DNA of 64,000 nt from Forficula auricularia (Eukaryota; Arthropoda; Insecta; Dermaptera; Forficulidae): NCBI GenBank assembly GCA_024734495.1, contig JALMQS010000099.1, positions 67,564,483 through 67,628,482 of the forward strand, read 5' to 3'. A program made the position numbers and the translations under genes. Shown here in pieces: positions 56,585-64,000 of this stretch (within the stretch, counting starts at the first letter, position 1; every line of letters begins with the position of its first letter). The notes under the pieces were generated by a model, which was given only the letters and a program-made list of their open reading frames with translations, made no database searches and was not told the DNA's origin.

Positions 56585-59500
56585 AAAATTAATTTGTCTA
56601 CTAAAATTTTAAGAATTTATATTTTTCTTAAATTCAAAAAAAAAATTAATTTTCGCGGTATGAATTATTTCCAAAATTAAATATATATTAATATATAATA
56701 TATTTAAAATTAATAAATTTGTCTACTAAAATTTCAAATGAGACACGCCGTAAATCTAATATTGTAAGCTATATAGAGGAATATATTAATATATAGAGAT
56801 ATTATAGATATATAATATAGAGAATAGATATGTTTTATTTGTAAAATTTGACAATATAACAACTGTCATTAAATATTAGTTGCTTTTTCTCTCACATGTT
56901 CCTTGCTGCGCCACGGGTACTGTCTGACAATGGCTTTTATATATATAATATAGATAAGATATATAATAATAAATTGTATTCTAGGGCTGCCGCGATGACA
57001 CTTCGGACTGTCCTCCTTTCTCTACAAGCTCTTCTTGCGGCTGCGGAACCTGATGATCCACAGGATGCCGTTGTCGCAAAACAATATAAAGAACACCATG
57101 ATATGTTTACTCAAACTGCAAGGCATTGGACTTACGTTCATGCTAATGGTAAATTTGTTTCTAATTTAACCTGACCAATGAAAGATTTGGAATAAACAAA
57201 ACCCATTAAACTTAAAAAAAATAATCCTTGCGTTAAGAGAAGAAAAATTAAGTTTTCAATTTTTTTTTTAATTTCTCTAAACATATTGGGCTTATTATGT
57301 CTAAGAAGTCAGAATTAATTTTAATTTCACGATCCACTCTCGGGCACATCGTTTTTTGTAAATATTATATTGAGAGAACAACAATCCACCCAACCAGCTC
57401 ATTTTGAGATCACAATTGAGGTAATAGTATGTGTTCAATACCCACATGGATAGTCAATGGGGGAAACTTTATTTTTTTTTTTTTAATGCAATCGAATGCA
57501 AGAAGGGGTGCACCAGTAAAGATTCTCTAAAGACCCTTGCATTACCGAAGAGAAGGTAAAGTTGATTAAGTGAGAGGGTGTAGATGTAGACGTAGGTGTT
57601 TATGCACTCGGGTTTTAAAGGTTTGAAGATTATAAGTGCTGGATGACAAAGAAAGCTTAAAAATGAAAGAAAAAAATCCCCAATAATTAAAGTATAATTA
57701 AATTTAAAATGGGAAACCACCCCTGTGAGAAATTTCCCCAGGAAAATTACAGTAGAGGATATTCTTCACCGAGGAGTGAACCGCGACCTAATATGCTGTA
57801 CACCTACTTCCACTTGTACTTCCAAATATTTCCAAGAACTTCCTAATATTCCCAAGTACTTTCAAATATTTCCAAGTACTTCCAAAATACTTCCAAAGGG
57901 GTGTACACCTACTTCCAATCGCGGATCACCCCTCGCTTTTAACAGTAATTGCCGACGCTCGGAATCGATCTATGGTACTTAAATAAGAAGAATATTTATT
58001 TATATTCGTTATATCTTTATTTGCATCAAGCAGAATACAACCTCATTGATTTCACTTTATGAAAAGAAATATTGTTTATGAGCAAGACTATATATATTTA
58101 TTTCGGGCGACGGGCTTTTCTTCAGTTGACATTGATTGACTCGACATATCTAGTAATTTAACTTATGAGGAGAATTTTCTAGGTTAGGTTCCTTTTGTGA
58201 AACCTAACCTAGAAAATTCTCCTCATAAGTTACTTATAATGTTTCACCTAGAACCGACACCTAAATCCTTAAAAATTATCTAGTAATTTAATTTTAATTT
58301 TACTATAGATATAGTGAATGACCATATTACTTCTGTAGCAAAAGCTTTCTACATGTAAGCTTGGATTATTTACTAATTAATTTTCTCTGCATATTTTTTT
58401 ATATAATATACCGGGAGAGTTTTTTATCTTGAGACAGTCCTATAACTCAGAAACAGTGCATTATATGGAAAAAGTTTCAAATAAAAGTTTGTTTATATCG
58501 AGGGGAAACTAAACTACGCTATTGTTTGTCGACGTAGAACAAGCTTTCAAGGGTATTTCAATGTCAAATTCTGTTTTTTAAATGGAAACCTATATTTTTC
58601 GTTACGTCTACTTAATCTACAAAAAAAAACCGAACAACTTTCATAAGATCTATTTTTTTATACGACAACAAATAAACGAAATACATGAATCAATTAGATC
58701 TCAAATAAAATTCTTAATAATTATTTTTAACTTATTTATCAAATAATAATGATTAAATAATTCATTATTAAATAAATAATTTAATAATTTTTCGACACTG
58801 TTCTGAGACATTTCAGAGTGTATTGCAAGTCTTCTGGATGAATTCCAGTTCCAATTTCCTTATTTTGGCCTGTTCCAGTTTCTTCGTAGCCTTTACATTT
58901 CCTGTTTTTTTTTTAACAGGTTTTACAACACAATAAAATGAAGCTTCTGAGGGTGTATTACTATCAGGAAAACGCTCGCCATCCATTTCAATGGAAGCCC
59001 CATCACACTTCTTCCACATCACCATAAATTAAGACCATTTTAATTCTTTCTTAAAAAAAAAATGCTCCATTTTTATTATGATAATACAATATAACTATCT
59101 ACTGTATTGACACGAGAAATAAACTTTTTTAAACTCAAGAATTTTAATTAGTTCTATTAAGTAGAAAATAATCTCTTAAATCTGAGTATAATGAAGTTTT
59201 AATATCATTATAAACACTTATTTTCATTGTTGTGACTTTTCGATTTAATGATTATTTATTTAATCATTATTATTTGATAATTAAGTGGAATAATTGTTAA
59301 AAATAATTATTAAGATTTTTTTTTGAGATCTAATTAATTTAATATTTTTTATTATTTGATGTCGTATAAAAAAATAGTTCTAATAAAAGTTGTTCAGTTT
59401 TTTTTGTAGATTCAGAATATGTACAGAAACATATAGGTTCCATTTAAAAAACAACTTGACCTCGAAATACCCTTGAAAGCTTGTCTAGGTCGACAAACAA

Positions 59501-59789
59501 TAGCGTAGTTTAGTTTCCCCCCTGATATAAATAAACATTTATTTGAAACTTTTTTTCGTATAATGCACTGATAAAAAACTCACCCGGTATACAAAATAAT
59601 TTTAATTATTTTACTGCCCATTCACTAATTAATTTTTTATTTTTATTTTCAGGACCACATAAAAATGCTGAATTCGATCAAAAAATTCAAAAACTTACAG
59701 ATATGGGAATCGATGAACAAAATGCGAGAGTGGCCCTTTCAACATTTAATTGGGATTTAGAAAGAGCAACTGAACAATTATTCAGTTAA
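43757..59789 (+). CDS. UBE2K: Ubiquitin-conjugating enzyme E2 K (UBC4/HIP2-type), five exons
   Basis: An E2 enzyme that accepts ubiquitin from E1 on its active Cys and builds Lys48-linked chains, in cytosol and nucleus. Exons: 43757-43819, 44230-44382, 52067-52149, 56985-57148, 59653-59789; all GT-AG, frame kept, 199 residues against about 200 in vertebrate UBE2K. The UBC fold shows MANIAAQRIRREFKEV, PPETPYEGGTF, the HPN tripeptide in IWHPNISSVTG, the active Cys in AICLDILKDQW, and TLRTVLLSLQALLAAAEPDD. The last exon is a UBA domain (KLTDMGIDEQNARVALSTFN), which separates UBE2K from the UBE2D/UBE2N groups. The UBA loop reads MGI where MGF is common. Introns 2 to 4 are full of palindromic elements. 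Confidence 0.95.
44230..44382 (+). CDS. UBE2K: UBE2K exon 2
   Basis: 51 codons after AATTTTTAG, from VAKCAIKLELVNDTFTEL to PETYPFNPPK; donor AAAG|GTTGGA. Encodes the UBC beta-sheet and the PxxTPYEGG turn. Insects usually have a more Lys/Asn-rich segment where VAKCAIK lies. Confidence 0.95.
44958..45000 (-). ncRNA. Hammerhead-like ribozyme core, left arm
   Basis: Minus strand: ACTC + CTGATGA + T + helix II GGG/CCC (GGGCTCACCCCC) + GAAATATATC. All core bases present; helix III is ATAT. Confidence 0.55.
45047..45094 (+). ncRNA. Hammerhead-like ribozyme core, right arm
   Basis: Identical to the left arm over the core: CTCCTGATGATGGGCTCACC then CCCGAAATATATCG. Identity of the two arms suggests a recent palindrome or arm-to-arm gene conversion. 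Confidence 0.55.
45955..46004 (-). ncRNA. Hammerhead-like ribozyme core, left arm, all key bases present
   Basis: Minus strand: GCCA + CTGAGGA + A + GTCGA-AATTAA-TCGAC + GAAACGTC + TGGC. Three perfect helices, with N7 = G, which the hammerhead core allows. Confidence 0.65.
46083..46134 (+). ncRNA. Hammerhead-like ribozyme core, right arm, all key bases present
   Basis: GCCA 46087-46090, CTGAGGA 46091-46097, extra A, helix II GTCGA/TCGAC (46099-46103 with 46110-46114), GAAACGTC 46115-46122, TGGC 46123-46126. The best-paired member of the no-loop helix III group. Confidence 0.65.
46422..47598 (-). mobile_element. Helitron-like element with nested palindrome
   Basis: 3' tip at the left (GAGCACCGAACGATGCTCGG, 46434, hairpin), 5' tip at the right: on the minus strand TCTTATCTTATTATATTAAA then CGAGCAATTCTTG. 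Interior blocks (GACGAGATATGAA, AAATCGTTAGAGCAGTTTTC) are shared with 50390-50515. A palindrome at 46685-47345 is inserted. Confidence 0.55.
46685..47345. mobile_element. 660-bp foldback element with repeated GTTTATAAACTA motifs
   Basis: ATATGCAAATTTGGATAGTT (46700) is inverse to AACTATCCAAATTTGCATAT (47306). AGTTTATAAACTAACC and close variants occur at least six times through both arms, alternating with ATAGCCA/TGGCTAT. It duplicates Helitron sequence on both sides (AAATTTCAAGACTGCGACTT at 46483 inexact and 47350). Confidence 0.65.
47640..47880. repeat. Hammerhead-bearing element (ATAT subfamily)
   Basis: TTAAAGATAAGAGTAAATAA (47638) is inverse to ACTCTTATCTTTATTAAAGA (47809). End block GATGTTTCACCTTGCACCAA at 47827. 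A minus-strand core at 47760-47802 has CTGAAGA and GAAATATATAT, but helix II is decayed. Confidence 0.55.
48339..48652. mobile_element. 314-bp MITE with ~80-bp inverted ends
   Basis: TGTGACAATATAAGAGCTGT (48339) and ACAGCTCTTATATTGTCACA (48652). The arms continue through GGCAGCCTGCGGGTTAATCC and its near-inverse (GGATTAAACCGCAGGCTGCC). The centre is unique and GC-richer. The 93-codon frame across it is a shadow. Confidence 0.75.
48700..49015. repeat. Large palindrome (TCGCGATCGAATCAAATACA family), copy 3, partial
   Basis: Shares TTGATTCAATCGCGAATCTA (48713), TTTTCTCATTAATATATCAA (48825) and CCGCAGACTCCAATAGCGTA with the copies at 33373 and 44548. The right side is shortened. Confidence 0.65.
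49016..49850. other. UBE2K intron 2 segment, nothing recognised
   Basis: No shared repeat or coding signal. A C-run at 49731 and AT-rich stretches only. Confidence 0.3.
49855..50520 (-). mobile_element. Helitron-like element with nested Harbinger MITE
   Basis: 3' tip at the left (a shortened GAGGCTCGGTAACTTTGCC, 49864). 5' tip at the right (AAGAATTGCTCGTTTAATAT, 50489). The MITE lies at 49889-50058. Confidence 0.5.
49889..50058. mobile_element. PIF/Harbinger-type palindromic MITE
   Basis: TAA on both sides (49886-49888, 50059-50061). Inner arms GGTAGATGGTAAATGGAAGG and inverse. The left tip is mutated (GGAATTTGCATGACGC against GCGTCATGCAACCGGCCC). Confidence 0.75.
50940..50997 (-). ncRNA. 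Hammerhead-like ribozyme core, left arm, all key bases present
   Basis: Minus strand: AAACC + CTGAAGA + A + GGAGG-GAAGAAT-CCTCC + GAAACGTC + GGTTT. Helix I five pairs, helix II five pairs, helix III self-complementary. Confidence 0.66.
51187..51242 (+). ncRNA. Hammerhead-like ribozyme core, right arm
   Basis: AAACT (51192-51196) pairs with GGTTT (51230-51234) through one T-G pair; CTGAAGA 51197-51203; helix II AGAGGG-GCTCC imperfect; GAAATGTC 51222-51229. Compared with the left arm it has accumulated several changes. Confidence 0.5.
51346..52066. other. UBE2K intron 2, 3' end
   Basis: Includes a C-run at 51565 and the polypyrimidine tract before exon 3 (CTATATTTTTAG). No repeat recognised. 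Confidence 0.3.
52067..52149 (+). CDS. UBE2K: UBE2K exon 3 (active-site exon)
   Basis: Encodes VRFITKIWHPNISSVTGAIC and LDILKDQ; the Cys in AICLDIL is the thioester site and HPN is the oxyanion-stabilising motif. Acceptor ATTTTTAG|GTAAGA; donor CAATG|GTGAGA. Confidence 0.96.
52150..52850. other. UBE2K intron 3, first part
   Basis: Contains a TA microsatellite (52380-52391) and a C-run (52809-52824). AGAGTAGAAGGCTCCATA (52222) is inverse to TACGGTAGCCTTCCACTCTA (52507), so 52222-52526 may be an element with short inverted ends. Confidence 0.35.
52854..53474 (-). mobile_element. Helitron-like element carrying a hammerhead-like core
   Basis: 3' tip at the left (CAGAGCGATGCTCGGTAATT, 52868) after AGTACCTGG. 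5' tip at the right (AAGAATTGCTCATTTAATAA, 53441). Inside, 53060-53150 is a fragment of a GGAG-type hammerhead element. Confidence 0.55.
53080..53132 (+). ncRNA. Decayed hammerhead-like core
   Basis: AAATC + CTGAAGA (53090-53096) + A + GGAGGCACGATCCATC + GAATTGTC + GGTTTT. Helix I (AAAT/GGTTTT) is traceable; GAAA has become GAAT and helix II is short. Confidence 0.4.
53724..53912. mobile_element. PIF/Harbinger-type palindromic MITE
   Basis: TAA at 53721-53723 and 53913-53915. Arms GTTGACAAAGGGTAAAAACC and inverse match 7371-7576 more closely than the 24139 type. About 15 bp are lost from the right inner arm. Confidence 0.78.
53916..54525. other. UBE2K intron 3 sequence, nothing recognised
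   Basis: AT-rich; no shared repeat or coding signal. Confidence 0.3.
54530..54665. repeat. Palindrome related to the ATAT hammerhead subfamily, cores deleted
   Basis: AATGGTGTAGGTTTTAGGTG and AAGTAAAGGGAGTGTAGTTT as in 2500-2735. The arms meet at GGTTTATTTCATTC with no loop, so the whole region containing the cores has been lost. Confidence 0.7.
54863..55358. mobile_element. hAT element with 8-bp target duplication
   Basis: CAGGGGCGGATTTAAGAGAC (54863) and GGCGGAAATCCAGCACTG (55358) are imperfect inverted ends. Flanks CTCCTATC (54855-54862) and CTCCTACC (55359-55366) differ by one base. GGGCCCCTAGGC occurs near both ends. An A run at 55286-55299 marks an internal retro-insertion boundary. 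Confidence 0.8.
55560..55830. repeat. Hammerhead-bearing element (ATAT subfamily)
   Basis: End block TGTAGGTTCTTGGTGAAACA (55586). Minus-strand core at 55722-55776 (CTCCTGAAGATGGGCTTATA then CCCCGAAATATATATTGAG). A truncated partner follows (CTGAAGATGGGCTTGTACCC, 55780). Confidence 0.65.
55722..55776 (-). ncRNA. Hammerhead-like ribozyme core
   Basis: Minus strand: ACTC + CTGAAGA + T + GGG(CTTATAC)CCC + GAAATATAT + a bulge + GAGT. Core intact; helix I ACTC/GAGT; a TA repeat lengthens helix III. Confidence 0.55.
55811..56140 (-). mobile_element. Helitron-like element, 5' part
   Basis: Collinear with 53200-53470 on the same strand (ACTTAGCCGAAGATGAGACC, AACCCGTGAATTTCAT) and ends with AAGAATTGCTCGTTTAATAT at 56112, the 5' tip. 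Confidence 0.5.
56138..56212. repeat. GC-rich repeat segment, copy 2 (inverted relative to 521-600)
   Basis: GCTCGGCCCTCCGGGCTGG with GGCAGCGCCTCGAG flanks is the inverse of the 521-600 segment. It directly abuts the Helitron tip and follows AGTACCTGGC, so it may be a divergent Helitron 3' tip. Confidence 0.5.
56213..56984. other. UBE2K intron 3, last part, very AT-rich
   Basis: Repeated AAAATTAATTTGTCTACTAAAATTTC-like segments (56448, 56583, 56708) and TA microsatellites (56552-56580). Probably degenerate tandem repeats; nothing coding before exon 4. Confidence 0.4.
56985..57148 (+). CDS. UBE2K: UBE2K exon 4
   Basis: Acceptor TATTCTAG|GGCTGC; encodes AAAMTLRTVLLSLQALLAAA, EPDDPQDAVVAKQYKEHHDM and the last UBC helix to HANG. 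Donor AATG|GTAAAT. The Trp codon is split with exon 3. Confidence 0.95.
57768..57935. mobile_element. CGAGGGGTGAACCGCGA MITE, copy 3
   Basis: CGAGGAGTGAACCGCGACCT (57769) to TCGCGGATCACCCCTCG (57935). Internal ACTTCCA-AATATTTCCAAG units are more numerous than in 25556-25698. Target duplication not clear. Confidence 0.7.
57985..58285. repeat. Composite hammerhead-derived element
   Basis: The arm block TTTGCATCAAGCAGAATACA (58021) is followed by a minus-strand core at 58090-58140 (AACTGAAGAAAAGCCC then GCCCGAAATAAATATA). Then a palindrome GTTAGGTT-CCTTTTGTGAAACC (58184-58215) and the end block TGTTTCACCTAGAACCGACA. Confidence 0.55.
58410..59589. mobile_element. 1.2-kb foldback element with ACCGGGT ends, copy 2
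   Basis: ACCGGGAGAGTTTTTTATCT (58409) and AACTCACCCGGT (59589), TA-flanked, arms over 300 bp with GTTTATATCGAGGGGAAACT and GTTTGTCGACGTAGAACAAG. The centre encodes a 70-codon minus-strand frame. Confidence 0.75.
58813..59025 (-). CDS. Small ORF in the foldback element (70 aa), unknown
   Basis: Begins MVMWKKCDGASIEMDGERFP and ends with a Lys/Glu-rich segment (KKLEQAKIRKLELEFIQK) that could form a helix. Not recognised. The copy at 37440-37690 keeps the same codons with several small indels, so the sequence was once part of the mobile unit. It could be a captured host exon (an acceptor-like TTTTTTTTAACAG lies at 58907 on the plus strand) or a transposon accessory protein. No evidence it is expressed. 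Confidence 0.35.
   Translation of the reverse strand: MVMWKKCDGASIEMDGERFPDSNTPSEASFYCVVKPVKKKTGNVKATKKLEQAKIRKLELEFIQKTCNTL
59653..59789 (+). CDS. UBE2K: UBE2K exon 5 (UBA domain)
   Basis: Acceptor TATTTTCAG|GACCAC; encodes GPHKNAEFDQKIQKLTDMGI, DEQNARVALSTFNWDLERAT and EQLFS, then TAA. This three-helix UBA domain binds ubiquitin and improves chain elongation in UBE2K. Confidence 0.94.
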
Positions 59790-60390
59790 GATATTTTGTA
59801 TCCGTGTGATAAATTATGTATCCAATCATTTGTGGCACTTGTATTTAAACATAAAATAATCCGATATAAAATTTCGATTCGTTAATAATTTAAAAGAATT
59901 TCGTTTTATCATCTGTGATTTTTTTTTTTTATTATTTATTCATTTTTTCTTAAAGAAAATAAAAACTTTTAAAAAAACAATTATATTTAGCAAAGAAGAA
60001 TGTTCTACAAAGAACTCTGTTTCGGTATTTATACAAACACTCGTTATTTAAAAAAAAAAAAAAAAAAAATGTATTTTAAAATTTTGTAAAGTGTCACGAG
60101 CACCGAATGCATTTTCAAGAGAACTTTCTCATTTGACAAACATAGAATTCTTGATGATCTCCAAATAAAATGAATGATAATTGGGCATTGATAAATTTGT
60201 ATTTTTTGTTATCAAAAAAAGTAATTTAATTCATTTTATTAAATAAGGGATTTCAAAGACATAATAAAATACAATTAATAAATTGCAAAATAACCCCTAA
60301 CTAATTTTACCACATGTTATATTATTTCTTATTATCGAATTTTTAATAATATCATCAAAATGCAATTTTTTGTTTTGTTTTAATTTATTT
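59790..60390 (+). other. UBE2K 3' UTR and intergenic
   Basis: AATAAA at about 59958 is a plausible poly(A) signal. Otherwise AT-rich, with an A run at 60051-60068. Confidence 0.45.
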
Positions 60391-60837
60391 AGGGCCAGTT
60401 TCATAAAAATAGGATGACCCTATGTTAGGGAACATCCTGGGGTTACCTCTCGAAATGTGTTTCATAAAAAAAAAAAGAGAGGGTGATCTCAAACTTAACC
60501 CCTCTATCTTTTACTCTCCGAAATTGATGGGTTAACCCTGTGTTTATTTACATTAGAAAAACATTTTATAGGTTAGAGTTTCAAATCAAAAGAATTCAAA
60601 ACAAATCGTCGTTATATTATTTATTTTTATAGAATATTATAGTCAAATATACCTATATACATGTATATAGAATTTTAATTTATGTTAACACGGAACTAGA
60701 ATAAAACAAAAGAATTCATTATAATATAGATATATAGGTATATTTTTTAAAAGTAAATAAATATCTAATAAAAATTAAATTAAAAAAATTTCAAACTAAA
60801 ATGGAAGAAAGCAGATATTTCTAATAAAATAGTTAAA

Positions 60838-61202
60838 TTTTTATATTTATTTCGTAGAATAAAATTAGATCGGAAACGATTGGAGTCAGCATTAAATTCT
60901 GATGCCAAATCATCCCATATTTTTTCTTTCTTTAAATTAGCATCAGAATCTGAACTCTTAGGGCCGGTTGTATGTCGCAAAGTAAATGCTTTTTACCACA
61001 GTGCCTGGCAACTGATTGGCCATCCCAATCCCTCCATTTACCATCTACCCTGTGTTAGTGGTAAAAAGCATTTACTTTGAGACATACACCGGCCCTTAGA
61101 TTCCAACACATCTTTATATTTATTTACGAGAAAAACAAGACGTTTCTCCTCTTCTATTGTGAAATTGGGAGTTCTTTTATTCTTAATTGAAGATTGGTCC
61201 AT
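60838..61202 (-). pseudogene. Harbinger Myb/SANT-like protein gene, interrupted by a MITE
   Basis: From the ATG at 61202 the minus strand encodes MDQSSIKNKRTPNFTIEEEK and RLVFLVNKYKDVLES, then the MITE with its TTA duplication, then the same frame resumes with SSDSDANLKKEKIWDDLASE and FRSNFILRNKYKNL. This is the tri-helical Myb_DNA-bind_5 layout (FT-E--L, W-D-I, R-LRN-YKN). Such proteins bring Harbinger transposase to the ends. The MITE makes it non-functional. Confidence 0.75.
60961..61095. mobile_element. PIF/Harbinger MITE with TTA duplication
   Basis: GGGCCGGTTGTATGTCGCAA ... AGACATACACCGGCCC, with TTA at 60958-60960 and 61096-61098. Shorter than its relatives because the left inner arm is partly deleted. 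Confidence 0.85.
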
Positions 61203-61588
61203 ATTCTATTTAAAAATACATTTAAAATTTTTAAAATTACATGATTTGTCTCAGTTTTATTGTATCTATATACTTACTTTTTTACCACTTTATTTTTATA
61301 TGATTAAATAGAAAAAAGAATTTTGATTGTTTTTAAATAATAAAAGAATACAAGACATTCATTTATTTAATGAATACAAAACAAAAAAAATTTAAACGTA
61401 ATTGTAATTGTAAATAACTAAAATGCAGGGAATTCGCCGTTGGCAACCTATTTTCCTACCCTTGACTCAGGGTGAGCTAACTCGAGCCTATTTTGTTTTA
61501 TGAAATTCATATTGTTTGGAACTCCAGGGTAACTCTCAACCTAGAGTTGAGTAAGCCGAGGATTATTTTTTTTTATGAAACTGGCCCT

Positions 61589-61934
61589 AAGAAACTATTG
61601 ACTTGTTCCTTCACCAACTGCCACATTTCACTTTAGATAATATATATACATTAAATAAATCAATTCCATATTTTTGAGGGTTTAAAAAAAAATTGCTTTT
61701 ATGTATAAGTGAAATATATTGTAGTGTAATAGTATAATTTGTATGTAATAGTATTGAATTTTTAGGTAATAACCATTTTGAAATAAAAAAAAAATATATT
61801 TTTTACATTTGAAAAACAGTCCAAGAATGTTAATATAATATTAATTACAATTAATAGATTAAAATCATTAAAAATAAAAAAAATAAAGTCTCTTTAATAT
61901 AAAATAATTTAATGAAAATATATATATATAATTT
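61589..61934. other. RFWD3 3' flank, AT-rich
   Basis: Presumably includes the RFWD3 3' UTR (minus strand). No repeat or ORF recognised. Confidence 0.35.
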
Positions 61935-63391
61935 TTAACACAGTCCTTCAAATTCATACATGAAAAGCGACTTTTCAGAAAGAGTAGCTAAATAACGAGT
62001 ATTTTGTCTTTTGAAAGATATTATATCATAAACAGGAATAGTAGACTTGTGATTGATTATTCGATCTTGATTATTTAAACTCCAAATTGATATTGATCCT
62101 GTACTTTCTTGATCAGCTGCAACATAATGGTCATCATCGGTTGAAAACTGAGTAGAGCGAGAGAGTAATGTTTGAGATGTACTTCCAAGAAAAGTCGAAT
62201 TCAACTCGAAATTTTGACTTTTATTTTCTTTCGATAAAAAGTTTAATAATGAATGTCTTACATGTGGATATTTATTATTTGGTCTTGTCGACAGTAACAA
62301 ATATTTTGATTCGTTATCAAAGTTCATTGATGTGAATGGCCCATCAATCGGTATTTTAGCATCATTATAAGAATTTCCATTATTTTTATACGAATGACAA
62401 GAATTTAATCTGCACGCAATAATTCCTCCATTTTCAAATAACGAATTATATTTTCTCTCGATTGATTGTATCGAAATAACCGCAGAGTGATCACTATTGG
62501 TAAAAGTATGCAATTCTTCAGTGAGATTTCTTAAATCATATTGTATTACAATTCCAGTTTGTGTTCCAACATAAAAATAATTTAGATTGTTTCTGTCCCA
62601 ACAACAACTCCATAGAGGTGTTTCAGTTATAATAGTTTGGGTCCGGCTATTACTACAGATGGTAGATATTTTAACGGATTTATCTAAAGATACGGTCAAA
62701 AGCATATCTTTCATATCGGGATGAAAAGCAAAGTCTCGAATAGGTTTCATATGCAAATGAATATATTCCATAGGTTTAAAATTATCAATAGTAATCTTTC
62801 TTATTCCATATCCTGGAAAGACTTGATTTGCAGATGCTTGACTAGCTACCATTAAATTACTCCAGGAATTGAAATCTAATATTCTACATCCTGGTTGACG
62901 TGATAGTTCTACTGAATTTTTCAATTTCAATATAGGCATGATTCTTTTAACAATTTTATCTTTGATTTGGCTAATATTTGATTCAAGATGTGAAATTCTA
63001 TTTTTCAAATTGGTAATTTCAGCTTTATATTTAATATTTTTTTCTAATATGTGATTAACTTTACTTTCAAGAATTTCCTTATCAGAAGATAAAATTTCTA
63101 CTTTTTTTTTATAGTTCTCCAATTCACTAGTATCAACGGATGATAGTTTTTTTGCATAAAGCAATCTTACATCTCGTAATGTAGCTTTGACATTGCATTG
63201 AGGACATCGTTTCTGGGGAGCGGAACAACTTTTAATCCAATGTAGAATACATTTGTGCCCGAACAAATGACCACATTTTAATGATGATAGCCGATGATCG
63301 CCACAACTAGTCCAATTATCCAGACAAATCGGGCAAATAGTTCCATCATCTTCATTATCACTTGAATGAGTAAACTTTGCTCGTTTAGCAC
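61935..63391 (-). CDS. RFWD3: E3 ubiquitin-protein ligase RFWD3-like, C-terminal exon (partial gene)
   Basis: RFWD3 is a RING/WD40 ubiquitin ligase that acts on RPA and RAD51 at stalled forks and cross-links in the nucleus. The exon starts after ACATTTTAG (acceptor at 63393-63392). It reads a C3HC4 RING (CPICLDNW, CGDHRLSSLKCGHLFGHKC, CPQC), a coiled coil of about 60 residues (ELENYKKKVEILSSDKEILE onward), then a divergent WD40 region beginning near MKPIRDFAFHPDMKDMLLTV and SLDKSVKIST, to the stop at 61935. About 484 residues are present. Vertebrate RFWD3 is near 770, so an N-terminal part lies in exons beyond the window. The frame is intact. The order RING, coiled coil, WD40 identifies RFWD3 rather than COP1. 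Confidence 0.88.
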
Positions 63392-63569
63392 CTAAAATGT
63401 CAAATTTAATCAGAGATATTAATTATTTTCAAAAATAGATGAAATTGTATATATAAATAAAGTTTCTTTGAAAAATAAGATGTATAAATATACGAAATAG
63501 AAATTAATAATATAAGTAATGCATAGCCAATTTATTTTAATTAAATAATATAAAATAATTTCTTAAAAT
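63392..63569. other. RFWD3 intron
   Basis: Minus-strand intron upstream of the RING exon; AT-rich, no feature before the foldback element. Confidence 0.5.
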
Positions 63570-64000
63570 ACTAGGTGAGTTTTTTTATCTTGAGACAGTC
63601 TTATAAACTCAAAAACAGTGCATTATATGAAAAAAGTTTCAAATAAAAGTTTATTTATATCAAGGGGGAAACTAAACTACGCTATTGTTTGTTGACCTAG
63701 AACAAGCTTTCAAGGGTATTTCGAGGTCAAGTTCTGTTTTTTAAATGGAAACCTATATGTTTCTGTACATATTCTGAATCTACAAAAAAAACTGAACAAC
63801 TTTTATTAGAGCTATTTTTTTATACGACATCAAATTAAAAAAAATATTAAATCAATTAGATCTCAAAAAATAATTCAAATAATTATTTTTAATCATTCAA
63901 CTTAATTATCAAATAATAATGATTAAATAATTAATTATTAAATAAATAATTATTAAATTGAAGAGTCACAACAAAGAAAAAAGTATTTATAATGATCTTA
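63570..64000. mobile_element. Foldback element with ACCGGGT ends, copy 3, runs off the window
   Basis: GGTGAGTTTTTTTATCTTGA (63574) and the following arm match 58410 and 37032, through ACGCTATTGTTTGTTGACCT to TAATTATTAAATTGAAGAGT. Only the left part is in view; the terminal ACCGG is mutated. Confidence 0.75.

Larger units (their letters stand above)
60391..61588 (-). mobile_element. PIF/Harbinger-type transposon remnant with Myb/SANT-like gene
   Basis: Inverted ends AGGGCCAGTTTCATAAAAA (60391) and TTTTTATGAAACTGGCCCT (61588). TTA lies on the left and TAA on the right. It keeps the second gene typical of this superfamily, a Myb/SANT-like DNA-binding protein, on the minus strand, but no transposase. 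Its tips share GGGCCRGTT with the small Harbinger MITEs, one of which (60961-61095) has inserted into the Myb gene. Confidence 0.75.

Overview
This is eukaryotic nuclear DNA, almost certainly from an insect. It is strongly AT-rich, has GT-AG introns, and carries insect-type transposons (mariner, pogo/Tigger, hAT, PIF/Harbinger, Helitron, LINE, tRNA-SINE). I cannot name the order or species. Four host genes are supported. (1) A THAP zinc-finger protein, + strand, three exons between 1735 and 9359. (2) PRPS, ribose-phosphate pyrophosphokinase, - strand, six coding exons between 43323 and 11134; the predicted 318 aa equals the length I recall for human PRPS1. (3) A UBE2K-type ubiquitin-conjugating enzyme, + strand, five exons between 43757 and 59789, 199 aa with a C-terminal UBA domain. 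(4) The 3' coding part of an RFWD3-type RING/WD40 ubiquitin ligase, - strand, 63391 to 61935; its 5' part lies beyond the window. PRPS and UBE2K are head to head, with 433 bp between their start codons, so they probably share a promoter region. The two ubiquitin genes are tail to tail, but nothing here shows that they work together.

Most of the remainder is intron or intergenic DNA built of transposable elements, many of them long near-perfect palindromes nested inside each other. PRPS intron 2 alone is about 24.6 kb. Recognisable families are: a dead mariner with matching ends (11327-12458); Harbinger MITEs with TAA/TTA target duplications, plus a remnant that still encodes a Myb/SANT-like domain; two hAT elements and one hAT-like MITE with 8-bp duplications; pogo/Tigger remnants; Helitron-like elements; LINE 3' ends; a tRNA-headed SINE with a 12-bp duplication; a family with internal ~110-bp tandem units; and several palindromic families I cannot name.

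The most unusual signal is a superfamily of palindromic elements in which the arms carry a hammerhead-ribozyme-like core: CTGANGA, one extra base, a helix II hairpin, GAAA, a short self-complementary helix III, then a cleavage-site base. I count about 35 such loci on both strands. Helix I, II and III sequences differ between subfamilies but stay complementary. In the paired elements the left-arm core lies on the - strand and the right-arm core on the + strand. Hammerheads are known from Penelope-like elements, retrozymes and satellite DNAs; this density, the palindromic format and the shared extra base after A9 deserve follow-up. Catalysis is inferred, not shown.
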